Shown here piece after piece: positions 12,146 through 23,778 of a DNA stretch of 64,000 nt; positions within the stretch are counted from its first letter, which is position 1; every line of letters begins with the position of its first letter. The notes beneath the pieces were generated by a model that saw nothing but the letters and a program-made list of their open reading frames with translations, did no database searches and was not told the origin of the DNA. Source of the stretch: Schistosoma mansoni (taxonomy: Eukaryota > Platyhelminthes > Trematoda > Strigeidida > Schistosomatidae); contig NC_031499.1 of the NCBI RefSeq assembly GCF_000237925.1, positions 3,426,775-3,490,774 on the forward strand. Reading direction: 5' to 3'. The position numbers and the translations under genes are program-made.

Positions 12146-13482
12146 AACTGAATAACTTCAAAGTAAACTCTTATTAATGTATCGCCTTCTTGTAAAATTC
12201 TACTAAGCTCAAGGATTTGACTTCGAGTCACAGAGTGTAAGAGGTATTGATACTACCCAGTTGTTGAAGCCAGAGTAGGTGGAAAGAAGTTCGGATCTGT
12301 GAATTTTGGCTGAAAGTTGAACGCCTTAACCTTTGGGCTACCGTTCTATTGCCCTCTTGTATGACTGTCCAATTAGAAACTTGGAATATCCAACCAATGA
12401 TTACGATTATCGTGCGAACATGAATTTCGTAGCTTAAACCTACGATGATGGTTCTGGTCATAATTTATTGGTTTCATGGACTGGTGACATGACACTTTTT
12501 GGTAGGTTGGATACGTAATGTATCTCAGCCACCTTAATCGATGAGGATTCACCTCCAGAAGTTGATCTCCTACCTTTACTTAGTGTACCTCACATCTAAC
12601 CTCATCATTACTTACTTAGTTGTCCCACCATACCGAAACAATGGTACAAAGAAATCAAACTGTAAATCTCTACTTTGAAATGCTATGTTCTTCTAGCCAT
12701 AAAGTGAAACATAGTGGTGGTTTACCAAGTAGTATACTTAAATATCTTCGGTTATAAATTACAAGAAATGAACATTTGATTTCTTAATTTACCTTTTAGA
12801 AGAAAAAAACACTGAACATTAAATATTGACAGAGTTAGTAAAAAAATTAATGACATAATTAATGAAACTAACCAAATTTATCTTGATTAATTAAATCAGA
12901 AAATTTACAAAATAAAAACAAAACAATAAAAATGACCTATTAGGGAGAGAGATAAAAATAAAATTAATACAAATACAAGATTAATTATGTAAGTATAGAT
13001 GGATCATCAAGGTACAAAGTGATTCAATACTAAAACAGTTCATTAAGCAACTTAGACCAATGTATATATGTGCCTGGTCCTACGTTGTAGCTGATTGAAA
13101 CAAATCTATACTCAACCATAACCCATATATTTACTAGTGTTTGAACCTAACATTAATTAAATAAGTACCCATGTATTAAAATACACACACAGTGAAGAGA
13201 AACACAAGACATATTTATTAAACATAACGAATAATAATTACCAATAATATATACCATGTAAAAGTATCAAAGGAAATAAAAAATAAAAATAAAGAATATT
13301 ACCTTTCTTAATAGAATTTGGGTCAAATTAATGTATGGTTGATTAAGTATACGTAATTAATGAAAAATAATGATCAAGTTTCTTGATAGTTAAAAACCAA
13401 AAGGAGATTATTCACATATTTTTTTTGGAAATAACTGTATATGCTAACTGTGTAGAATGCAAGTGGACATTTATATAATAGT
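12146..13482. other. Intergenic, 3' flank of the RAB39-like gene
   Basis: On the minus strand at about 12240-12360 there is a tRNA-head-like stretch (TAGCCCAAAGGTTAAGG), perhaps another SINE head. The rest is AT-rich and would contain the 3' UTR of the Rab gene, which ends at 13483. Confidence 0.4.
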
Positions 13483-13608
13483 TTAACAACAGTCTCCATA
13501 AAGTTTTGGTTCATTACTATCAAATTGTATTGATCTACTTGCTAAAGAAGCAGCTAATGCAGCATTATGACCTTGTTTAACACCATCCCAAATACCACCT
13601 GCGCATAA
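13483..13608 (-). CDS. RAB39: RAB39-like exon 4 (C-terminus)
   Basis: Begins after acceptor TTTTTAG. Reads LCAGGIWDGVKQGHN, ends KLYGDCC then TAA. The double-cysteine end is the geranylgeranylation site expected for a Rab, which supports the whole exon chain. Confidence 0.88.
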   Translation of the reverse strand, partial: LCAGGIWDGVKQGHNAALAASLASRSIQFDSNEPKLYGDCC

Positions 13609-16600
13609 CTAAAAAGGTGAGCAAAAATAAACAAGAAAAAATGTGTAAATGAAACATATTCAATTGTCAGTTACTCTTAATTGGTAGACAATTTGTTATA
13701 TTTACACTATTTATGATGAATGAGTTATAGATTTTTAAGAAGCAAAGAGTTAGTGGAAAGTTGTCCAGTTTAGCGGAGATCATAGTCATATGTATACTAG
13801 ATCTTAGAAGTTGTAGATAAACTTACAACAAATGATATATTCTACTTTAAATACCATTCGTTTCAAGATATATGTACCATCAAGGAGTTTGCTAGATGAA
13901 TAATGTTTTTTCAATTATACTAACCAATCATAAAAAGAACTACTTTCAGGATATTTTTGATATAAGATAGAGTGCACATGTACGTCCATGTTCCCATTTT
14001 ATTTTGTTAGGACTGCACGCGAGCGAAACTTGAGTCTATGAAGTCATTGACTATTATTCTGAAGCATGTAAGGGAGATGTAGAGTTAGTTCATGATTAAG
14101 ACCCTCAAGATAACCATAACACATAGTTAAAAGCCTTTGGTGGAATAACTTAAAATCGGTGGCAGCGGTGTAGTTCTATTTAGTTTAGAAATCTTAAGCT
14201 TAGTATCTCCTGTATCTTCAAAGAGAACAGATTCCTAAAATGTATTGAGCACCTTGTGATCAGGATGTTTATTATGACAATAGTTGGATTATCTTGTCCG
14301 ATTACTGGCTCACTTGCCCATATTTCTCACAGGACCAATGACTTTGAAGTGTGGACCAAGATCAATACTTGGTACCTATTATTCTAGAGACCAGCTTTCA
14401 TCGCCTCAACCGATAACCAAACAGAATACGAACGCAGCACTCAGAGTGTAACTATCCCTACCATTCTGGGATTCGACTAGACAATTTCATCTCCGTGCTA
14501 ATGAAGTGTTAGCGGGACATAGATTGGATTAAGGTACGTTCTGTGCAGGATTGTCTTGGTGCACGTTGATTGGCTAGTTCTTATTCAATCAGCGCTATTC
14601 GATACTTGGAGAACACTCTAGAATCTTCTCATGCAAAAACCGTAAATATACTAACATTTTTCTTATTAAGATTCTTACTCCCATCTACCCTTGTTTTTCG
14701 GAATATAATTTCCTTCCTGTCCAACCGTGTTCTGGTTTGGGGACTTGTCGAGTGAATTGGTGTCCAAGAATAGCAATAGGAATAGCTGGGCCGTAATAAG
14801 AGGAATCATAACGTGAGGTATAGCAACTTGAACCGATGTAAATATGTACCAGGTTCTACAATGTGACTGACTGAATTTAAGTTATTTTCTGCACCTAGCT
14901 TTTGTCACTAAATTTAATATTAATTTATCTTTTGTGTGATTTAACCTATCGATATCTTCTTGCACTGAGGTGTGACTGATACACACTTTTCCCATGTTCT
15001 ACGCTGTCTGTGAGTGAATACTCGATTGATACATTAAATCCTATTTCTAACTGGATCTTTTTTAAGTTGATTTAAAGGAGTCATGTTAAAGAACAGAGAT
15101 CATGGACATTGACCTAAAACAGTCAAAAGATTTGCTTCTTAACTTAACAATACGATATTAGTAATAAAAGAATCATTTTTAATGTTTCGAAGCAGTACAC
15201 GTACAATCAGTTAAAAGCCAGATTAAAACCAGCAGTGGAAATAATATCGCTTTATGCTTGTGACTGATAGGTAGCTTCAATAGAGTTAGGTCATTTTAGA
15301 TAACTTGAAGCATAGAAATTCCAGAAATACAATATAGTATCTTACAAGATATGTGAGGTATTCATAACGAGACATGAAAGTGAAAAGTTCCCCAGTTAGA
15401 TTTATGTTAGTATATGCCCAAATTTGATGCTAATCACACAAATGCATGTATTCTTTACTTTTCCACATTAACTTTTTCCAGTGAGATTCCTTCAGGATAT
15501 GAGATTATTTTCAGCATTTGTATACTCCGGGTAGATCAGACATAATAGGATGAGAAAAGAATTTATCAACATACAGGGGCCAAAAACAAACAAATGAAAA
15601 ATATCTTAAACTTATTTAAAACGTACTAACCTCATTGTAACTTCCTTTAATAACATTGGAGTAAATGCCCTCAGCTAGCAGTTCGAAAGTTTTCTCAATA
15701 TTTTGGTTAGTAAGTGAAGATGTCTCAATATAGATATAATCACCAAGTCGCTGTGCAAGAGCCTCTGCTTCAATTTTGGTAACCTATCGAAATTATGCAC
15801 ACATTAATAAGCAATAATAAAATTGAGAACGAAACTATGTCACTTTGAGATTTTACACTGTTACCAAGTAAATGGGAAGGGAAAATAAAAAAACGACAAT
15901 ATCCTGCTGACTGAGGGAAAAGATATAAGCGGATATGGAACAAACAGAAAGATGGTATCATGGTTGGAATTTAGATGAACGATTGCACCGCCCTTGGTAT
16001 GACAAACCCTGTAGAATTCAGCCAAGCGACTTACAAATCACACGTTTCGAGACAACACTTAATGGCTGGAAAACAATGTAATGTAGGAAGCCTACTCGAT
16101 TGACTATAATTCATTATCTGGCCTTGATAATGCTCATTACGTAGGAAAGAGAAATGCCTCACACATATATAGACCCGATCTATCAATACCATGATAAACA
16201 GTGGTGGTACATCAAAGTGAACCACTGAGCAATGTACTCCACTTTTGAGAGAAATTTCAATAACTACTGTCACAAGTGGTCCAAGTTTCCATGTGGTCAC
16301 TGAACAAGACGTTTAGATAACTGTAAACTACTATCAATGAAATAGGTGTTATTCACGTTTACAGTTATCTGTGATTCTCGCTTAGGTTTAATTAGCCAGT
16401 TAGGCACAAGCGACAGAGAATCTGGCACATTAGATATAACCTGAGCAATAAGTTCGAAGAATAAAATGTATGGAATGATTTTTAAACTTTAGATCCAAGT
16501 AAAGATAAGGAGCGAACCTATCTACCTGATTCCAAGCGATTTTGAGCCATATCACCTAACGTGGCATTTATGCTTAATAACTTTTCTGTCTGTACGATGA

Positions 16601-17816
16601 TCCTTTATGCTAAATGAACTTAGCGTTTTTTTGGTAAAACCCGAAAATCCCTTGCATATTCTGCTACTATGAACAAATTTTCGAAATGATGATCTTAATA
16701 GCTGAACTTTTACGTTTTAGTCAAATTATACATGTAAACCGTTTGAATTTAGAAACTACCACGAAACGTTTGAAGCAAAAGGTATAACATCGATAAACTT
16801 TTGCGATTTACACTGAATACTTGCGGACTGGTTGATCAGTGATTGATGAAATGAATATTCAAACCCAGCAGTCAAGTGTATCCCAACTTCACCATAATCA
16901 TCGTAGTTTCTCAACTGTCGTATAGATGAGATTTAAAAACACCTAATATTGTCTCTGAAAATAGTGCCTGCTAATATTAGCATACTCACACTGAACTAGC
17001 TTCGCTATAATTAGGTTTCAGGGTATTTTGCGGTGGAATTCTTATAAATCATATTTATTTAACAAATGGTAAAAAATGCAAACGACTTATATGTGATCTA
17101 ATTTTTGGGTTGCGAAACGGCGTTATGAAAAGATAGTGAAAACGCCTTTACTATATTGCTACCAGACGCTTTTAATGGAATCAGATAATGGAAAAAGGTG
17201 TAGTTCGCAAAATGAGATATTTAGAGACTGGGTGTTTCTTATGTTACCATGTTCTTTAATGGTTTTATATCATGTTCTAAGAATCAAAACACCATCAGTA
17301 TCAAAAATGGTCATAGTAAGACACCAGCAAACTTGATGGAAGATGAAATTTACAGCAGTAGCTCACTTGTCTTTCATCACGACGATCAGCCTTATGACCA
17401 ACTATTATGAACACAGGAGCAGAGCATTTAATTGAAGCACGAGCTTCTTCATACCATTCAGCAACATGGTCAAATGTCTCCCTGTCAGTAAGATCAAACA
17501 CAACAACAACACCAACACAATTGCGATAATAAGACGAAGTTATTGTTCTGAAAGTATAAATTGATATTGCCGTTACAACATACCTAAACTTCTCTTGACC
17601 TGCAGTATCCCATAGTTGCAGCTTAACGAAGACCTCCTCTTGAATTCGGACAGTTCGTGAGAAAAAATCAACTCCAATAGTTGGATCTGAAACAGGAGTG
17701 AAATTTCCTTCTACGAAACTTTTCATTAACGAGGATTTCCCAACCATACTATCACCAATTATGATAACACGAAATTGATAGTCGAAATAAGGTAGCATCT
17801 TTTGCTGACCAACCAA
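13483..17816 (-). CDS. RAB39: RAB39-like small GTPase, complete gene (4 exons)
   Basis: Rab GTPase cycling between GDP and GTP to direct vesicle traffic. Coding exons are 17584-17816, 17367-17547, 15631-15783 and 13483-13608 (693 nt, 230 aa plus stop). All introns are GT-AG and phases agree (2, 0, 0). Visible motifs are the P-loop GDSMVGKS (residues ~21-28), switch I with DPTIGVDFFSR, WDTAGQEKFR and TITSSYYRN in switch II, GHKAD as the G4 motif, ETS as G5, and the C-terminal GDCC prenylation signal. The near N-terminal YQFRVIIIGDS, the long GVDFFSRTV segment and the tail with GIWDGVKQG match RAB39 rather than other Rabs. The first intron is only 36 nt. The ATG at 17816 gives the usual short Rab N-terminus. 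The RAB39 assignment is from remembered family features. Confidence 0.9.
15631..15783 (-). CDS. RAB39: RAB39-like exon 3
   Basis: A 51-codon, phase 0-0 exon after acceptor CGATAG. Contains VTKIEAEALAQRLGDYIYIE then TSS (G5 box) and NIEKTFELLAEGIYSNV, the last two Rab helices. The donor is GTTAGT. Confidence 0.88.
17367..17547 (-). CDS. RAB39: RAB39-like exon 2
   Basis: Begins after TTTCAG, completing the arginine codon, and reads TITSSYYRNCVGVVVVFDLT to GHKADRRDERQ. It ends at the donor GTGAGC. The 36-nt intron before it (17548-17583) could be misread as coding because it is open in frame. Confidence 0.9.
17584..17816 (-). CDS. RAB39: RAB39-like exon 1
   Basis: Start codon to GQEKF plus two bases of the arginine codon. 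Encodes the P-loop, switch I and DTAGQ. The donor is GTATGT. Confidence 0.9.
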
Positions 17817-18849
17817 ACATTAAGAACCAGATCTCATGTTATTTTTGAGAAGTTCAACCCTAGTAAGATGTGCAAGAATAGCTTTGTGTTGTAAGTAGGC
17901 AGATTGTTAGGAATCTCTAGAGAATATTACGTATAAAGCTTACGAAGTCGAAAATGATAATTTTTGTGATATTTCGGCTTTGAATGATTCTAAAAGATTA
18001 TATTCATTTAGGTTTCACATAAACTACAATTTCGGAAAGGGTTAAGACGAAGTCCAACGTAACGCATTTATTCATGAATTGCGGATTTCCCAATGCTCAA
18101 TACATTTGGGCCTTCGAGAAGAAGTAATATCGCCACTGCTTTATTTCGACTTTTGAAATCTTCATAAACATTAGTGCGAACCATAGCGGTAAAAAATCAA
18201 TAACCTCGGACTACTATACTCATAAGTCAAAGTCATGTACTGATGGACGAATACAGAACTTTTCTGTTGTAGAGGTTAATAAACCTTCAAAATAAATGGT
18301 TTTTCAGTTCTCCGATATTGATGCTGATCTCCTTAGTTTTACTGGACACAACCTAGCTTAAGCTCTCTGTCGCGCATCCTCACCAGATCGCAAGTGGGTA
18401 CGTCGTGCTATTCATCCCTCACAACTGCTAGCCAGTCAAAACCAAACGCTTCTAGACGTATCGACAGCTTTCCAAATAGATATTCGAACCACTTCATTTC
18501 TGGCTTCTGATTTGACTGGGTTAGTTTTGTTCGATTATGAATGTGTTAAGTGTATAGTCGTTGTCAAAATCTTAACTGTTTTATTGTTCAGCGTTCTTTC
18601 TCATTTGTCTCATGCGTTTTGTTACGGTTGTTAGCGTTTAAGTTGACCTTAGTATGTCTTTTCACACGACGTTTGTTTCAACAAAGTAGTTATATGCAAG
18701 ATGGAATAAATTCCATCTGGTTTTGCATGATGAAATGTTTGTATTTGGAATGTACTGTGGATTTCTGTTTGTGTATGATATTAAGGAGTTAATTCACCTT
18801 GAAAACAGTGATGAGTTAAATCAGTTAACCAATGAATCAAACGCGACGT
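17817..18849. other. 5' flank of the RAB39-like gene, no further gene seen
   Basis: Presumably includes the promoter and 5' UTR of the Rab gene, but no motif can be pinned down. The plus open frame at 18550-18792 is cysteine- and leucine-rich with no motif and is probably chance. Confidence 0.35.
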
Positions 18850-19330
18850 AAAATGTAAACCAATGTACACTGAAATAAAATCGTGATGATAAGTCCGAGA
18901 GTTGTAGATGTAGTATTAGTTTCAGTGACAACAAAACGCTGGGAATCAGAAATGCGGTTCAAGAAGATATAATTTGCCGTCACGTCATAGACTAGTGCTA
19001 TTTCTGGGTTTGGCCTCCCTTAGCGTTCAACCAGCTAACTCCTCCGTCAGAAATCATAGCTCGTCGAAATAGGTGGCGATTCTGCATATGTAACACATGT
19101 CCCAACCACATCAGTTGGTGAACATCGCTGACTCTACAAATGCTTCACTGTCTTAGTTTAGTACCATATTGCAAACTCAGGCACCATTTTCTTGTTGGAC
19201 CCCAAAATATATGAGCGACAATTCGAAGACACCCATCATAAAATAATGATGCAGCTTGGATCCGTTGGTGCTACAAGCTTCTGCTATTTCAGAATCACCT
19301 TAAGCGACAATAGACATTTCCCATTGGCTA
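18850..19330 (-). pseudogene. LINE reverse-transcriptase 3' end, degenerate
   Basis: On the minus strand the conceptual peptide DVHQLMWLGHVLHMQNRHLF is followed by RRAMIS and GGQTQK. This is the WLGHVLRM...RRA...GGQTK block found at the C-terminus of schistosome non-LTR polyproteins. Internal stops are present. Confidence 0.65.
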
Positions 19331-21769
19331 ATCCTAAATTAACACCAACTAGTTGTTTATAATGGTTTCTGGATATCGTCATAAAGCATTGTCATGACTT
19401 GAAAATCACTTAATATGATTGATAACATTGATGAGACTATTAATAATATCGGTCAACAAATTGACTTGTAATCGTCATCAAATAGGGTTGTTTTCTCGTT
19501 ACCTTCACCCATTACAGATTATTCCAGTATATTTCTCTATCAGTCACTCATTCAGTAAATATCTTAAATCCTTGTCAGCCTAATTGGTGGTTTAGAAATA
19601 CCACCATGCATGCAAATCATCAGTATATGCAGGCGAGTAAAAATCCTGCAAACTGAAAACACTATCAAATTTACTCACTCACTGTTTACCGTCTCGTAAA
19701 GATTTATTTAGCCTGAAGCATCGTGCAACATCACATAATCTATGTCTGTGGCACATAAGTTTTATCAATTCCAACAATTCTTGATCACTATATTTCAGGT
19801 CGTAAGATCCATTTGAAGGTTTTACGTGTGAAAATCCCTCCGTTCATACATTTGCAGCCTGTTCTTATTGGTTTCATTAGTTGTAAATTTTGTTGGCCTT
19901 TTTGATGCCAATTGAGATAGTAATATTTTATTTTAGTTTTCTAATTTTTCTCTTGCCTTCATTGAGTTTTTATGTTTCTTCCGGAACTGCATTTACGTTG
20001 TTTTAGTTGATACTTGGTCTTAACAGCAGCCATATTGATTGTTCCCCCTTTCATTGTGTTGCTTGGGCTGACCGCGATTGGGTATTTTGGTTGTGAACTG
20101 AAGCAATTTTCCAGGATTGGAAACATTTTTTGTTTTAGAGCGACAAACTACCATCTTTTCACGGATTTTTACTTGATCTATCCTGAAAGGATAGAACAAC
20201 ACTTGCTTTTTGGTGCGCTCGATCAATTATTGAGGGAACAATTATTGATTGAGTAACAGCGATAATATCTGTTTAGAACCGTTATTTTCTTAACTGCCTT
20301 GTTGTTGATTTCAGCTGGGCAATAGCTCATGTCTTAAGCACCCACATAGTTTTTTTCCAGCCAAACCTTAGTTTGGATCTTATTCAGATAAGTCGTTTTC
20401 TACCTTATTCTAAACTCGATACTTGCAACTAACTTATATGCACTATCAGCTGGTAAATATGAATATAAATAATTGGTTTATTGTTCACCTAAACATTTAG
20501 TCCAGAGCATGTTTCTCATGGATCCACTCATATTTAACAAATCACAGTTAGCCATCTGCCAGGAATTCACATTAATGTCATCACTTTCATGTATTAGATG
20601 AATTTTTGATAATCATTCATATGTATTAGTAGTTTTATTGAATCCTATGACGGTCAGACAATAATGAGTTCGTGAGAAATCTCACAACTAAATAAACCGT
20701 ATTGAACTTAACAACGTAACTGGAACACTAGTTGGAATTCCTCCTCCCCACTGTACTACTTTTGTTTCTTCAGTTATCCTATCAATGCAGATGCGATTGT
20801 GAATCAACTCATACGGACAGCATATCAATATGAACGTTAATTGATTTTCTAAATCAAACCGAGGATTATATCAATATCAACATTTTCACAATGTTGTTTA
20901 CTTTTCTATTTCTTAGCAGAAATACTTATGCTGCCATAAATTAAGCTATAAACTAACGGTGATCGCTGTGAATTTTAACACGGTTTTTTAAAACATCTCA
21001 TTAAATCATTTTCAATCATTAAATCATTTTCAATCATTATAATCACACCTTGTTTAACTCCAAAATAATCTTCAAATATATTTCATTTTGCGCGTGTTAA
21101 GAATTAAACCGAACATTTTGAAATTATAGCATGTATTCCTTGACCATTCGCTTCCGTCTTCTTGATTTGTCATTCAACTTATCAACGCCCGGGGAGTAGT
21201 TAGTATTTTTTTTACTAACTTCCGGCGGGTGACAACCATACTCAGTTTGGCACCGAACAAACTTCTTGTTGATTTCGGTGGGAGAGTAGTGTAGTGGTTT
21301 TGATCTTAACCACACAGTCATCATAGCTGAACATGAAATAACTGGGAAAATGCATATTCAACAATAACACGGAGAGAAGGTCACCAATGGAGAAGGCGGG
21401 AAAAATCAATTGGATTCAATCGGATGGCATGACTCAACCTCACAGACGTGGTCAATCCGTATAACCTGTCCTTATTCACTTTAAATATATTAATCCCTCT
21501 TTCGCCTAGATGTGTTCCTCAGAAGTACTAAGCATCATATTGCTAATTGTTACGATACGATAAGTCAGTGTAGACAATAATATGACTTCCACATAACATC
21601 TTATGGATTAGATAGTTACATCATGACAAATCTAAAATTTAAGGACTAGGTCTATTATTAAGGTAGTACGAATAACGAACTTCGACCAAAATTCTACAAT
21701 CTTTCCTATGTGTTGGCAGGCGGATGTATTGACCATGCCACAACTAATGCGATTGGCCAAAGCCAATCA
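19331..21769. other. Unassigned intergenic sequence
   Basis: No gene supported. The overlapping small open frames near 20014-20256 on both strands have no motif. A short tandem repeat lies at 21000-21041. Confidence 0.35.
21000..21041. repeat. 18-bp tandem repeat, two copies
   Basis: The unit ATTAAATCATTTTCAATC occurs twice back to back, followed by a partial third unit. Confidence 0.8.
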
Positions 21770-22110
21770 AACTTTCTGAATCCTTAGCGTGATTTCGCCC
21801 ATCGATCATCAATGTAGATGATCCGTCTCGAATGATTGGGATCCTGCACTAGTAAGATGAGGACGGCGTTGCAAACCAGCTAACATCGATGTCATACCTC
21901 ACGATCAGTACGTAACACAGATTATTCCTTCTTCGTACGGTGTTATAGCTGTTTTGATGACCGCACAACATGAATGACGTTATTACAGGAATGTTTTGGG
22001 AACAGAGCGCGACAGCCACATGGGCAAATCCATGGCATGTAACTGCTTGATGCGCTCTGGTTGCCCTTGCTTTGGTGACGATCGATAAACTGCTTGATAT
22101 TCAGTGACTC
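21770..22110 (+). repeat. Repeat F, copy 1 of a direct pair
   Basis: Order of landmarks: GTAGATGATCCGTCTCGAAT, TGGGATCCTGCACTAG, ACGTTATTACAGGAATGTTT, CAAATCCATGGCATGTAA, GATATTCAGTGACTC. The next copy starts about 935 bp further on, and an inverted copy lies at 1995-2345. Confidence 0.6.
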
Positions 22111-22704
22111 TGTAGTGGCCTAGTTACGTTACTCAATCATCTCGATGACCGTTATTGCATAAATCCCAACGGTTTTTGAGTTGAGAAGCGAATAAGAAGC
22201 GGGGCTACAGTTTATTAGCCCATGGAACAGATAACATAGTTACAAGCATATCGAGAGGATTCGAGGAAAAGGGGCTAACGTGTGTAAGTGAGCGAATACA
22301 GAGGTGAATTTATGGTCAGATGGATCTAAAGAGCAGGTAGGCAAAGCACAGGCTATTAATAGGATTCGAGCACATATTACATGGGTAAGAGAATGATTCA
22401 TCCAGCAATATTTAGGCGATGAACATTTAAGCTAGAGAGAGATATGTGTGTGGGTTGTCACATGTTACCAAGCATACACGTTCATACAGACACGACGGTG
22501 ATCATAATAGTATCAAGAAATAGACAATTTGTTACTGTCAGAATAACAGTGTCTGTCGAACAAGTTAATGAAAGGGCTTGAAAAAAGTAATTAATCAAAG
22601 GAGTGTTATTATAACGTGACTGACGGATGGTTTATCAGGAACTGTGACATTTCACTGACACTATACTTCAGATTTCAGAACAGCAGGACTAAAGAGACTC
22701 ACAT

Positions 22705-23070
22705 GATTAGCAAAGCCGTCGCCACACCTATAGATCACTAACGTAGATGATCGATATCGAATAATTGGGGGGCTACTCCAGTTAAACAGGAATGGTGTGA
22801 CTAACAACTAACGTCGAAATCACACATATCAGTAAGCATCTAACATGGATTACCCCTTCGATATGTCAAGGTACTATGGCTGCTCTAACACCAAGAACGT
22901 TACTACGGAAATGTAATAGTAGGGATGAGTACGAGCGAACGTTAGACCACCACAGCATGGGCCAGTCCATGGCGTATGATTAACTGATATATTTTAGCTA
23001 CCCTTGACCTTGAATGTGATCGATTAACTGTTTAATATTTAGTGACCAAATTGCCAGGTAATTTGGCTAG
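22705..23070 (+). repeat. Repeat F, copy 2 of a direct pair
   Basis: Same order: GTAGATGATCGATATCGAAT, ACGTTACTACGGAAATGTAA, GGCCAGTCCATGGCGTATGA, AATATTTAGTGACC. No open frame. The intervening 22110-22705 has no clear counterpart elsewhere. Confidence 0.6.
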
Positions 23071-23613
23071 GACTCAGTGACGTCTCGCTGACCCTACACG
23101 CTCAATTAGTTCGCACCCTATCATTGATTCAGTCACTGATGCATGCCAATTCCTAGACAGCAATTGACATTTAAAAGAGGGAACAGCCTCTCTAATACGC
23201 CTGCATTTTTGCTTAGTGTGATTATAAGACTGTAAATATTGTTGGTTTTTCTCTACTAGATATCACGTCACCGCTGTTAGTTACTGTGTGTTATAGAAAA
23301 ACAGCATCCAAGCAGCGTGTTTTACGGCCACGGCTTATGAAAGATGCAAGAAGATAACTTCAAGTGGTTTAACTGGAATCTCTCGTTAAAACTATGACTT
23401 GAAATGCATCAATCACCTAATAAGGGAAAGAAAAATGATGAAAAACATTTGGTTCCGTATACATGCTGTACATCGAAAAACCAGTAATCAATATAAGCGA
23501 ATGAAAGTTCGGATCCGTCTGTTTTTTTATTTTCATGAAATCAGTTATTCATGTACAGCAGGTAAATATTAGCTTGAACAGTTAAGCGCAATATATAACT
23601 GTTACGCTATAGT

Positions 23614-23778
23614 ATGCGTCTTAGGCCATCGCTTGCTTTTCGTGCCAGTTTACTGGCCAACACAGGAAGACGTAATGAATCTAGTAGTCTTGATTGTCAT
23701 CAAAAGTTTCTTCCACTCGAAATTCGGGGACTGAATGATCCTAAGTCTAAAGACAACAAACAAATGCTTTTCAAAGAA
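23614..23778 (+). CDS. MRPS35: MRPS35 exon 1
   Basis: 55 codons with the targeting peptide, ending QMLFKE. The donor GTTGGT is weak, but phase 0 joining to KPVILHEKF requires it. The intron 23779-23821 is 43 nt. Confidence 0.8.

Noticed and set aside
17301-17816. Single-exon 171-aa Rab reading
   Set aside because: It reads through a 36-nt intron (inserting 12 foreign residues in switch II) and past the exon 2 donor. The four-exon model restores all Rab motifs and the C-terminal cysteines.
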